5,843 nucleotides of DNA, taken from Sedimentisphaerales bacterium (GTDB lineage Bacteria; Planctomycetota; Phycisphaerae; Sedimentisphaerales; SG8-4). A model generated the notes under the pieces. It saw only the letters and a list, made by a program, of their open reading frames with translations, was not told the origin of the DNA and searched no databases. Where the stretch lies: positions 1 to 5,843 of the forward strand of contig JAFGCA010000039.1 of the NCBI GenBank assembly GCA_016932895.1. The letters are read 5' to 3'. Position numbers and translations under genes: made by a program. Of the stretch, positions 1 to 4,646 are shown one piece after another (positions within the stretch are counted from its first letter, which is position 1; each line of letters begins with the position of its first letter).

Positions 1-1089
1 GCCCTTGCTCCATGCGGAAACGTGGTCCGCGTCCATTTCGGCGAACTTCCATATCTTGCTCTTATTGGCAGCATGGCCGACTGCGCAGAGCGGACAATTT
101 GATTTGCTATTGGCTTCGGCAGCTGAGGTCTGCTTTGCGTAAACGGACTTCTTGGTCGCTTCGTCGAACACCCGTACATTTAGGAGCTTCGAATCTTGAA
201 GGCCGCCGAGAATGTATTCGAAGACCGCGCGATGGTTCGTGACATAGGGGTCGCCATAAAGTCGCTGGACCTCGGCAGAAACTTTGGCCGGATCATATGA
301 TTTCGAGTGGTATTGCTCGTAGAGCCGGCCCCACTCCACTCCCTTCATCTCCTTCTCAACATCCCTGAACACGCTCGACACCCAGTCGATTACGCTGTTG
401 AAGTAGGCCTTTAGCTCATTGATGTTGTCTTCGAAGCGATGGCTGCTCATGTAGTCGCCAATCTTGCCTTTGCTCACCCAGTCCAGCGCCCGCTCCAGAA
501 ACTCCTGTCGGTTTGCGCTGCCCTTGACGTAGGCGCTCCATTTCTGGATGTTCGCGTTCTGACTGTTGCTGAACTCGGCCTTGGCAAGCGTCACGAACGG
601 CCCGGAGTAGATGGCGTTCAAGAGCTCTTGGGGGTTGAGAGGCACACCTGCGATGTTGATAGTCTCAAACCATTGCTTGATCTCGGTCTCCGTGCCCTCG
701 CACTCGTAGATCAGCAATTTCGAGTCCCGAATTTTCGCTTTCTGGTCGGCGGGCAGGCTGTCGAAGCTCTTCGGATTGCCGTTATCCATGATCGCGAACT
801 TGTTCGTAACGAACCGTCCGATACTGGTGATGCGCTGCTGACCGTCCAGCACCTCGAACGTGTCCTCCGCGACTTTGTTGAAGTAGATCAGTCCGAGCGG
901 ATACCCCTTCAACAACGAGTGGATGACCGCTTGCTCCTTCTTGCCACCGCCATCCGCATAGATATAGTTCCGCTGGTACTCCGGCTGAATGGTGAGCTTG
1001 CCGCCCAGCCCGTAGAGCCCTTTGCCCTCCAATTGGTTGTACACAAACCCGTCGCAGATGTCGGCGACGTTGATGTCGGTTCTCAGCAT
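1..1089 (-). CDS. DUF262 (GmrSD/ParB-like) protein with C-terminal HNH nuclease domain, 3'-truncated by window edge
   Basis: The minus-strand frame is open from ATG at 1087-1089 to base 1, giving 363 residues with no stop. Residues ~30-160 carry DUF262 hallmarks: PEYQRNYIY (36-44), LDGQQRITS (81-89) and [16 protein letters not shown] (141-156). Members of this family (GmrS half of GmrSD, SspE, BrxU) have a ParB/sulfiredoxin-like fold that uses nucleotide; the DGQQR segment is its signature. Near the edge a cysteine pair, CPLC (332-335), is followed by [13 protein letters not shown] (351-363). This is the start of a classical HNH nuclease (C-x2-C, then DH, with GG, N and a second C-x2-C expected beyond base 1). 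It resembles McrA-type HNH more than DUF1524. The ATG lies 5 nt after the stop of the upstream methyltransferase gene, so the two are probably co-transcribed; a GGAAG about 14 nt upstream is a weak ribosome site. I infer a DNA-cleaving restriction or defence effector. Domain assignment is firm; substrate is unknown. Confidence 0.9.
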   Translation of the reverse strand, partial: MLRTDINVADICDGFVYNQLEGKGLYGLGGKLTIQPEYQRNYIYADGGGKKEQAVIHSLLKGYPLGLIYFNKVAEDTFEVLDGQQRITSIGRFVTNKFAIMDNGNPKSFDSLPADQKAKIRDSKLLIYECEGTETEIKQWFETINIAGVPLNPQELLNAIYSGPFVTLAKAEFSNSQNANIQKWSAYVKGSANRQEFLERALDWVSKGKIGDYMSSHRFEDNINELKAYFNSVIDWVSSVFRDVEKEMKGVEWGRLYEQYHSKSYDPAKVSAEVQRLYGDPYVTNHRAVFEYILGGLQDSKLLNVRVFDEATKKSVYAKQTSAAEANSKSNCPLCAVGHAANKSKIWKFAEMDADHVSAWSKG

Positions 1090-1094
1090 GGTTT

Positions 1095-2282
1095 TCACTT
1101 TTTCTTCCCCTTTGCAGGCCGGGCACGGCGGCGGTGGCGAATGATGAGGCGTGCGTAAATTAGCTTATAGTCGTTACCAACTCGGACAACCCCTCGACGG
1201 TTAAGATCGCCAAAATTCGGTGCATCAGCCTCTGTATATTCCTTGGTCTTCACGCCGGAGTTGTTGTCACGGTCGGTGATTCCTAGAATCTCGAACTGGT
1301 CCGGATTGTACTTGTCGAGAAAGGTGATCGGAACGCCCATCGCACCGTCATAATCGCTTGGGATCGCGTCGGTGAACGGCACTTCGATCGCGTCGTAGTT
1401 GTCGTACCTGGCGTACGCCGCCTTGCCCTTGATTTCCTTGTGCTTGCTGAACCGCAGGTTGTCCTCCATAGACATGAGGGGCAGCTTCTCGTGGCGTCGC
1501 CCATTATCAAGGTTCGTCCACCAACGAACGCCTTTGACTCGAATGTATTTGATGCCGTTCTCGTCAACACGGTAACCCGCAGCCTTCAGCGGATAGTGGT
1601 CGGGAACGCGGAACTCGCGATCGCCACTGTGGATGGTGACGCCCATCCATAACTTGTCGTCCTTGATGAGCGGAAAGACCTCCTTGTAGGTGATCGCCTG
1701 AACGTTGCCGATGATCAGGAACTTCTTCCGGTGTTTCACGAGCAGGGCGACGTACTCGCGGAAGAGGGAGAAGGGCGGGTTGGTGACCACAATGTCCGCC
1801 TGCTTAAGCAACTCGACGCATTCAGCGCTGCGAAAATCGCCGCCTTCCGCGAGGCGTGTGCGGGTGTGTGGGGTCCCCTTCAGAAAGAGCTTCACGTCTT
1901 CGATGCCGCTTGCGCCGTCTCCGTCGAGATCCGTCACTTCATCAATCTCGATGGAGATCGCCTTGGGCTTTTGGCGCTTCCCATTGCCCTCGATATACTC
2001 ATCGAAGGTGAGTTGTGCGCCGGCGATGGGGGAGCCATCGTAGCTGGTGGTGATGAGCTTCTTGAGGCCGAGCCTGTTGAAGTTGGCGGCGAAGTACTTG
2101 AAGAAGTTGCTCTCGAAGGGGTCATCGCAGTTGCAGTAGACGACCTTGCCGCGGAACGTGTCGGGGTCGAATTCGAGGTAGGCCTCAACCTCTTTCTGGA
2201 TGTCGACATACTGGGTGTAGAACTCGTCTTGCTTTGCCGCCTTCGCGGCGCCCAGTTTTCGATTCATTGACTTGCTTTCCAT
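1095..2282 (-). CDS. EcoRI-type adenine-N6 DNA methyltransferase
   Basis: This 395-residue protein belongs to the EcoRI methylase family (PF13651), which transfers a methyl group from S-adenosylmethionine to adenine N6 in duplex DNA. Visible features are the family N-terminus [16 protein letters not shown] (16-31), a cofactor-site-like segment [18 protein letters not shown] (47-64), the catalytic motif IV in [13 protein letters not shown] (165-177, NPPF), and a conserved block around [11 protein letters not shown] (191-201) and [16 protein letters not shown] (212-227). The C-terminus has [17 protein letters not shown] (316-332), then [11 protein letters not shown] and a basic tail. The protein is longer than M.EcoRI (about 326 aa) but usual for environmental relatives. 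ATG 2282 was chosen because AAGGAAG lies 11 nt upstream. ATG 2267 is a real alternative: it gives [12 protein letters not shown], the typical family start. A TTG at 2321 would extend the frame. It is the first gene of a two-gene operon with the DUF262-HNH gene. Target sequence cannot be read from the protein; GAATTC should not be assumed. Confidence 0.92.
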   Translation of the reverse strand: MESKSMNRKLGAAKAAKQDEFYTQYVDIQKEVEAYLEFDPDTFRGKVVYCNCDDPFESNFFKYFAANFNRLGLKKLITTSYDGSPIAGAQLTFDEYIEGNGKRQKPKAISIEIDEVTDLDGDGASGIEDVKLFLKGTPHTRTRLAEGGDFRSAECVELLKQADIVVTNPPFSLFREYVALLVKHRKKFLIIGNVQAITYKEVFPLIKDDKLWMGVTIHSGDREFRVPDHYPLKAAGYRVDENGIKYIRVKGVRWWTNLDNGRRHEKLPLMSMEDNLRFSKHKEIKGKAAYARYDNYDAIEVPFTDAIPSDYDGAMGVPITFLDKYNPDQFEILGITDRDNNSGVKTKEYTEADAPNFGDLNRRGVVRVGNDYKLIYARLIIRHRRRARPAKGKKK

Positions 2283-2324
2283 GGTGCAATTGGCTTCCTT
2301 GACGTCATTTCGGGCTAACAAGCT

Positions 2325-2353
2325 ATTATCTGCTTTTACTGGGGGGAATTAAA
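2325..2353 (-). promoter_or_regulatory. Weak sigma70-like promoter candidate for the methyltransferase operon
   Basis: Read on the minus strand, TTTAAT (2353-2348) and GATAAT (2330-2325) are 17 nt apart, about 42 nt before the preferred ATG. The -10 is five of six to consensus, but the -35 is only three of six. Promoter consensus in the likely phylum is poorly defined, so this is a candidate only. Confidence 0.3.
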
Positions 2354-2588
2354 GGTGTCCGGTACTTTTTTGCGTACATCTCATTCTCCCTTCATGGCTG
2401 GCTGCTTCCCTGTCTACGACAGAAAACCGGCCCGGCCAGGAATCTGTTCTTCGCAGCTTTATCCGCGTTGCTTCATCTGGCGGTATTGTCACCGGTTTGG
2501 GCGGAAAGGGCAAGAGAAAACCCTTTTTGTAGGCGTTTTTTTCGTGAAGAGGGGTTTGAATTGATTAAGGATTATTGATTATTGACTA
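2354..2588. other. Intergenic region, no supported gene
   Basis: I see no convincing gene here. A 69-codon plus-strand frame starts with GTG at 2355 but has no ribosome site or recognisable family, and it runs into the repeat zone. A six-base hairpin, AAAGGG (2505-2510) with CCCTTT (2521-2526), is followed by T residues but serves no upstream plus-strand gene. The segment from about 2569 is an AT-rich run of GATTATTGATTATTGA-like sequence that leads into the first repeat array; a similar run (2850-2870) precedes the third array. Confidence 0.5.
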
Positions 2589-2620
2589 TTTCTTCGTGCC
2601 CTTTGTGTTCTTCGTGGTTC
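2589..2620 (-). repeat. CACGAAGNN-type 9-nt array, copy 1
   Basis: On the minus strand the array reads AACCACGAAG followed by further ACGAAG/ACAAAG units spaced at 9 nt. One unit is degenerate (CACAAAGGG). This array belongs to the same class as those at 2871, 2992, 3396, 3479 and 3649. It is non-coding despite giving open frames in several phases. Confidence 0.85.
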
Positions 2621-2659
2621 CCACAATAAGAATCCGCGTCAATCTCGCGTAAATCCGTG
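2611..2659 (+). repeat. 49-nt direct repeat, copy A
   Basis: This block matches 2785-2833 at 47 of 49 bases, by eye. It starts with TTCGTGGTTCCCACAATAA, the tail of the array above, and continues into a segment built on AATCCGNGTCAATC and GTAAATCCGTG. The last 21 bases are identical in both copies. Confidence 0.9.
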
Positions 2660-2726
2660 TCGAAAAAGGTCTTACCTTCGTTCGGTTCCTCCGCGTCGGT
2701 TAAGAACCCGCCCTACACCCAGTTTT

Positions 2727-2752
2727 CTCGGTGTCCTCGGTGTTCTCTGTGG
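2727..2752 (-). repeat. Related 9-nt array, CACCGAG class
   Basis: On the minus strand the sequence reads CCACAGAGAACACCGAGG followed by ACACCGAG, with 9-nt spacing like the CACGAAG arrays but a different core (CACNGAGRA). This is a second family of the same repeat architecture, found once here. Confidence 0.7.
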
Positions 2753-2765
2753 CAGCAGGTCATTC

Positions 2766-2793
2766 TTTCGCGTAGTCCGCGTATTTCGTGGTT
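2766..2793 (-). repeat. Related 9-nt array, TACGCG class
   Basis: On the minus strand AACCACGAAA is followed by TACGCGGAC and TACGCGAAA, again with 9-nt spacing. The CCACGAA end is shared with the main array family, while the inner units have the different core TACGCGNAN. It overlaps the start of the second 49-nt direct repeat copy. Confidence 0.7.
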
Positions 2794-2833
2794 CCCACAA
2801 TAACAATCCGTGTCAATCTCGCGTAAATCCGTG
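2785..2833 (+). repeat. 49-nt direct repeat, copy B
   Basis: This is the second copy of the block at 2611-2659. The differences are a G to C change at base 20 and a C to T change in the CCGCG/CCGTG stretch. The period between copies is 174 nt. High identity in otherwise degenerate non-coding DNA implies recent local duplication or gene conversion. Confidence 0.9.
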
Positions 2834-2870
2834 GCCTCTGAATTGATGACGGATGATTGATGATTGATAA

Positions 2871-2902
2871 TTTCTTCGTGTTCTTCGTGCCCTTCGTGGT
2901 TC
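2871..2902 (-). repeat. CACGAAGNN-type 9-nt array, copy 2
   Basis: Three perfectly spaced units read on the minus strand as AACCACGAAGGG, CACGAAGAA and CACGAAG. A run of ATTGATGATTGATAAT-like sequence flanks it at lower coordinates, as in copy 1. It faces the inverted array at 2992-3024 across a GC hairpin. Confidence 0.9.
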
Positions 2903-2958
2903 CAACAATGAAAGTCCTCATTTTCATTTCCTTCCTGGTTTGATCTGCTGTAACCCCC

Positions 2959-2979
2959 ATGGGCGGGAGGCCCGCCCAT
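2959..2979. repeat. GC-rich hairpin, module 1
   Basis: ATGGGCGGG (2959-2967) and CCCGCCCAT (2971-2979) form a perfect 9-bp stem with a 3-nt loop. It lies just past the array downstream of GxxExxY relic 1. There is no T-run on either side, so a standard intrinsic terminator is not indicated. A near-identical hairpin occupies the same place in module 2. Confidence 0.9.
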
Positions 2980-2991
2980 CCTGTGTGGTAT

Positions 2992-3024
2992 GGAACCACG
3001 AAGAGCACGAAGGGCACGAAGGGG
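2992..3024 (+). repeat. CACGAAGNN-type 9-nt array, copy 3 (inverted)
   Basis: Plus-strand GGAACCACGAAG is followed by AGCACGAAG and GGCACGAAG units. Its orientation is opposite to copies 1, 2, 4 and 6. It ends one base before the TGA of GxxExxY relic 1, so that gene's stop codon abuts the array, as in module 2. Confidence 0.9.
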
Positions 3025-3025
3025 A

Positions 3026-3297
3026 TCAGAGCACGTAGCGCTTGAGGCCGTCTTTGAGGCGGGTCACGTTGAAGTTGATGAGCAGGCCGGTTGGAATGTG
3101 CGCAAGCTTCATGTACGTCAGCAGTTGCGCCTCGTGGACCGGCTGAACGTCTGCTGAGACGAGAACGCGATGTTGTTAAACTGAAGCTCATGGGCCAGGC
3201 ACCGCTCGTACGCCGATTCCAACAGCCCCGGCCCGAGAGACCGGTGCACCTCAAGCGCACAGCCAATGACCCGGTTCGACAACGAGTCAAACTCCAT
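3026..3297 (-). pseudogene. GxxExxY-family (PD-(D/E)xK-like) gene, internally deleted relic
   Basis: The GxxExxY family (PF13366-like, about 120-130 aa) is predicted to have a PD-(D/E)xK nuclease-type fold; its role is not established. Minus-strand ATG at 3297 opens a clear family N-terminus: NRVIGCALEVHRSLGPGLL at residues 8-26, with the name motif G24-L-L-E27-S-A-Y30, then the AHELQF segment. The frame ends early at NC-stop. In another frame, from about 3154 to the TGA at 3026-3028, the family C-terminus is intact: [16 protein letters not shown], then GLLINFNV and [10 protein letters not shown]. What is missing is the middle, normally about 35-40 residues with the conserved Asp and the ExK-type catalytic residues. 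The lost DNA is not a multiple of three, so no functional protein can be made. The junction lies near 3149-3155. The flanking arrays and hairpin match those of relic 2. Confidence 0.88.
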
Positions 3298-3395
3298 GCC
3301 TGCGCCCCTTCCTTTTCGCCACATCGCTTTTCCGTTGCGAGACAATCCGAACAACAAGAGCGTCAAATGTCCTGAGAAAAGCAGCCCGGAAAGTC
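3298..3395 (-). other. Leader segment of GxxExxY module 1
   Basis: This 98-nt segment lies between the array at 3396 and the relic ATG. It would have held the gene's ribosome site: GGAAGGGG lies just upstream of the ATG on the minus strand. Bases about 3330-3360 show recognisable similarity to about 3571-3602 in module 2, around the shared element AAYCCGAACA. The two modules are therefore copies of one another beyond the arrays and gene ends. Confidence 0.6.
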
Positions 3396-3427
3396 GTTCT
3401 TCGTGCTCTTCGTGTCCTTCGTGGTTT
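3396..3427 (-). repeat. CACGAAGNN-type 9-nt array, copy 4
   Basis: On the minus strand AAACCACGAAGGA is followed by CACGAAGAG and CACGAAG units. It separates module 1 from the hairpin of module 2. The flanking GATCAAACCA stretch (minus strand) also occurs at 2936-2946, next to a degenerate array start. Confidence 0.9.
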
Positions 3428-3443
3428 GATCTCTTGGAATTCC

Positions 3444-3466
3444 GATGGGCGGGAGACCCGCCCATC
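3444..3466. repeat. GC-rich hairpin, module 2
   Basis: GATGGGCGGG (3444-3453) and CCCGCCCATC (3457-3466) form a perfect 10-bp stem with a 3-nt loop. The following CCTGTGTG is shared with module 1. The long inverted arrays at 3396-3427 and 3479-3510 enclose it, so the whole 115-nt block could fold as a long imperfect stem capped by this hairpin. Confidence 0.92.
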
Positions 3467-3478
3467 CTGTGTGATTTG

Positions 3479-3510
3479 GAACCACGAAGTGCACGAAGGA
3501 CACGAAGTGG
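3479..3510 (+). repeat. CACGAAGNN-type 9-nt array, copy 5 (inverted)
   Basis: Plus-strand GGAACCACGAAGT is followed by GCACGAAGG and ACACGAAG units. It is the inverted partner of copy 4 and ends next to the TGA of relic 2. On the minus strand the join reads TGATCCCACTTCGTG, against TGATCCCCTTCGTG in module 1. Confidence 0.9.
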
Positions 3511-3512
3511 GA

Positions 3513-3550
3513 TCACAGAACGTATCGCTTGATAACGAATCACACTCCAT
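3513..3550 (-). pseudogene. GxxExxY-family gene, near-complete deletion scar
   Basis: On the minus strand, ATG at 3550 begins MECDSLS, matching MEFDSLS at the start of relic 1. After 20 nt this joins directly, out of frame, to AAGCGATACGTTCTGTGA, which encodes KRYVL-stop, the exact family C-terminus seen in relic 1. Essentially the whole gene body (about 330 bp, inferred from family length) has been removed. The joint offers a short overlap (TC) between the expected left and right ends, as in short-homology deletion. The surroundings (stop abutting an array, hairpin, leader) match module 1, which supports reading this as a scar rather than chance. The remnant is too short to be found by a homology search alone. 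Confidence 0.75.
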
Positions 3551-3648
3551 GCTTCCTGCCTCCAGTATCGTTCCATTCACGGCCAACCCGAACACGACAA
3601 TAGCACAAGAATAACGCAAGTCACACCTCCCAAAGGTAATCTCTCTGT
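3551..3648 (-). other. Leader segment of GxxExxY module 2
   Basis: This 98-nt segment lies between the array at 3649 and the scar's ATG, the same length as in module 1. A short central part (about 3571-3602) resembles the module 1 leader; the rest has diverged. No gene is supported. Confidence 0.55.
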
Positions 3649-3680
3649 CGTTCTTCGTGCTCTTCGTGCCCTTCGTGGTT
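3649..3680 (-). repeat. CACGAAGNN-type 9-nt array, copy 6
   Basis: On the minus strand AACCACGAAGGG is followed by CACGAAGAG and CACGAAGAACG. It is almost identical to copy 4 and marks the outer edge of the two-module repeat zone. The sequence character changes abruptly to AT-rich at 3681. Confidence 0.9.
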
Positions 3681-3705
3681 AAAAATCGGTAATTAAATAG
3701 GAATA

Positions 3706-3719
3706 GCAAAATTCGTGCA
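3706..3719 (+). repeat. 14-nt direct repeat, copy A
   Basis: GCAAAATTCGTGCA occurs here and again at 3820-3833, a period of 114 nt. The copies are exact and bracket a distinct segment that begins near the end of the array zone. Confidence 0.75.
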
Positions 3720-3819
3720 CCACTTCAGGACCCAATCCCGGTGACATGGGAAAAATTCTTTATTCGTTTTGTGGCAGGGAGTTGCGCGGATTGGGCTGGC
3801 GGGGATTTTCATTTTTTTC

Positions 3820-3833
3820 GCAAAATTCGTGCA
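3820..3833 (+). repeat. 14-nt direct repeat, copy B
   Basis: This is the second exact copy of GCAAAATTCGTGCA (see 3706-3719). It follows a T-rich stretch (TTTTCATTTTTTTC). Confidence 0.75.
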
Positions 3834-3962
3834 GCTTTTCGCCAATTATGGAGGGCGTCGTTTTTGGGAGCGGCGTCCTGAGCGGGGATGCGAGGAAGGC
3901 GTCGGGGGTGGCCTTTGCGGGTTCGCAGGTGGCAATCGCGAGCCCTGTAAGGGTTGCGAAGA

Positions 3963-4643
3963 ATGTCAAAGCCCCGACGCTGCGAGGACTGCATTTGTGC
4001 CGACGCGCTGCAAGACGGCCGGCGAACGTTGCTGATCTGTGCGAACACGCCGGAGTGGCCGGGGCAGATGGTCCGCGTCCAGCGCGACGGCACGTGCCGG
4101 CGGTTCCGCCCGAAGCGCAAGGTGGTGCGGGGCGTGCCGCCTGAGCCGCGCGACGACGGCATCCGCTACATCCCGCTGACCAAAGGTAAGGTCGCCATCG
4201 TCGATGCGGCCGATTACGAGTGGCTCTGCCGGTACAAGTGGCAGGCGCTGGATTTCGGCGGCCGCATCTACGCCAGCCGCGCTGCGCCCGGGCGGGGCCG
4301 CCTCGCCATGCACCGCGCGATCATGAGGCCGCCGAAGGGTATGGTCGTGGACCACATCAACGGCAACGGCCTGGACAACCGCCGCTGCAACCTGCGCATC
4401 TGCACGGTCGCGCAGAACTGCGCCAACCGCCGGCCGCTGCGCAACCGCGCCTCGTCATACAAGGGGGTCTCGATCCGCTACAACGGCAAGGCCACCGCCC
4501 AGATCGGCTGCCGGGGTGGGATCCTTTGGCTCGGGACGTTCGACAACGAGATTGAGGCGGCCAAGGCCTACGACCGCAAGGCCTACGAGCTGCACGGCGA
4601 GTTCGCCTACCTCAACTTCCCCGACGAGATCGAGGGCGCGTGA
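3963..4643 (+). CDS. HNH-AP2 homing-endonuclease-like protein
   Basis: The protein has 226 residues from ATG 3963. An in-frame TAA at 3948 prevents a longer frame, AAGGG lies 10 nt upstream, and a TTG at 3954 would leave no room for a ribosome site. Residues 1-50 contain C7, C10, C12, C26 and C45, possibly a small metal-binding module. Residues 69-105 carry the segment common in phage-type HNH proteins (IPLTKGKVAIVDAADYEWL, then YKW). The HNH nuclease core spans about 114-157, with MHRAI (H117), VVDHINGNGLDN (D130, H131, N138) and N143. Residues 165-219 form an AP2 DNA-binding domain: SYKGVSIRYNGKATAQI, LGTFDNEIEAAKAYDRKA, YLNFP. This order matches free-standing HNH-AP2 homing endonucleases of phages and bacteria, which nick or cut DNA and spread with it. 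Key residues look intact, so it may be active. It ends 3 nt from the convergent hydrolase stop. Confidence 0.93.
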   Translation: MSKPRRCEDCICADALQDGRRTLLICANTPEWPGQMVRVQRDGTCRRFRPKRKVVRGVPPEPRDDGIRYIPLTKGKVAIVDAADYEWLCRYKWQALDFGGRIYASRAAPGRGRLAMHRAIMRPPKGMVVDHINGNGLDNRRCNLRICTVAQNCANRRPLRNRASSYKGVSIRYNGKATAQIGCRGGILWLGTFDNEIEAAKAYDRKAYELHGEFAYLNFPDEIEGA

Positions 4644-4646
4644 CAC

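Larger units (their letters stand above)
3681..3962. other. Spacer between repeat zone and HNH-AP2 gene, no supported gene
   Basis: The first part (to about 3845) is AT-richer, with T-runs and a 14-nt direct repeat. The rest is GC-rich and leads into the HNH-AP2 gene. Short open frames on both strands resemble no family I know and conflict with one another. No promoter stands out. In-frame TAA at 3948-3950 bounds the downstream gene. Confidence 0.5.

Noticed and set aside
439..1158. Long plus-strand open frame (239 codons) rich in Val, Leu and Arg
   Set aside because: It is antisense to the DUF262-HNH gene, whose motifs (DGQQR, HNH) are unmistakable. The plus-strand peptide has no family resemblance.
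1731..2270. Plus-strand open frame (179 codons) antisense to the methyltransferase
   Set aside because: It mirrors the codon bias of the methyltransferase gene; its acidic and Val/Leu-rich composition is typical of antisense frames.
2505..2527. AAAGGG/CCCTTT hairpin followed by T residues, as an intrinsic terminator
   Set aside because: No plus-strand gene lies upstream, the loop is 10 nt and the stem only 6 bp.
2355..2564. Possible 69-codon plus-strand gene starting with GTG
   Set aside because: It has no ribosome site and no recognisable domain, and it uses a rare start inside a possible dispersed element.
2589..3680. CRISPR array
   Set aside because: The repeat units are 9 nt and contiguous, without unique spacers of regular length. 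The larger copies occur in both orientations.
2713..3709. Several minus-strand frames encoding NHEGHEEHEE, TKGTKNTK or RRTRRARR peptides
   Set aside because: These are translations of the 9-nt arrays in different phases, without ribosome sites, and they run across relic and array boundaries.
3746..4144. Plus-strand frame MGKILYSFCGREL and onward (132 codons)
   Set aside because: It overlaps the HNH-AP2 gene in another frame, and its second half is just a shifted reading of that gene.
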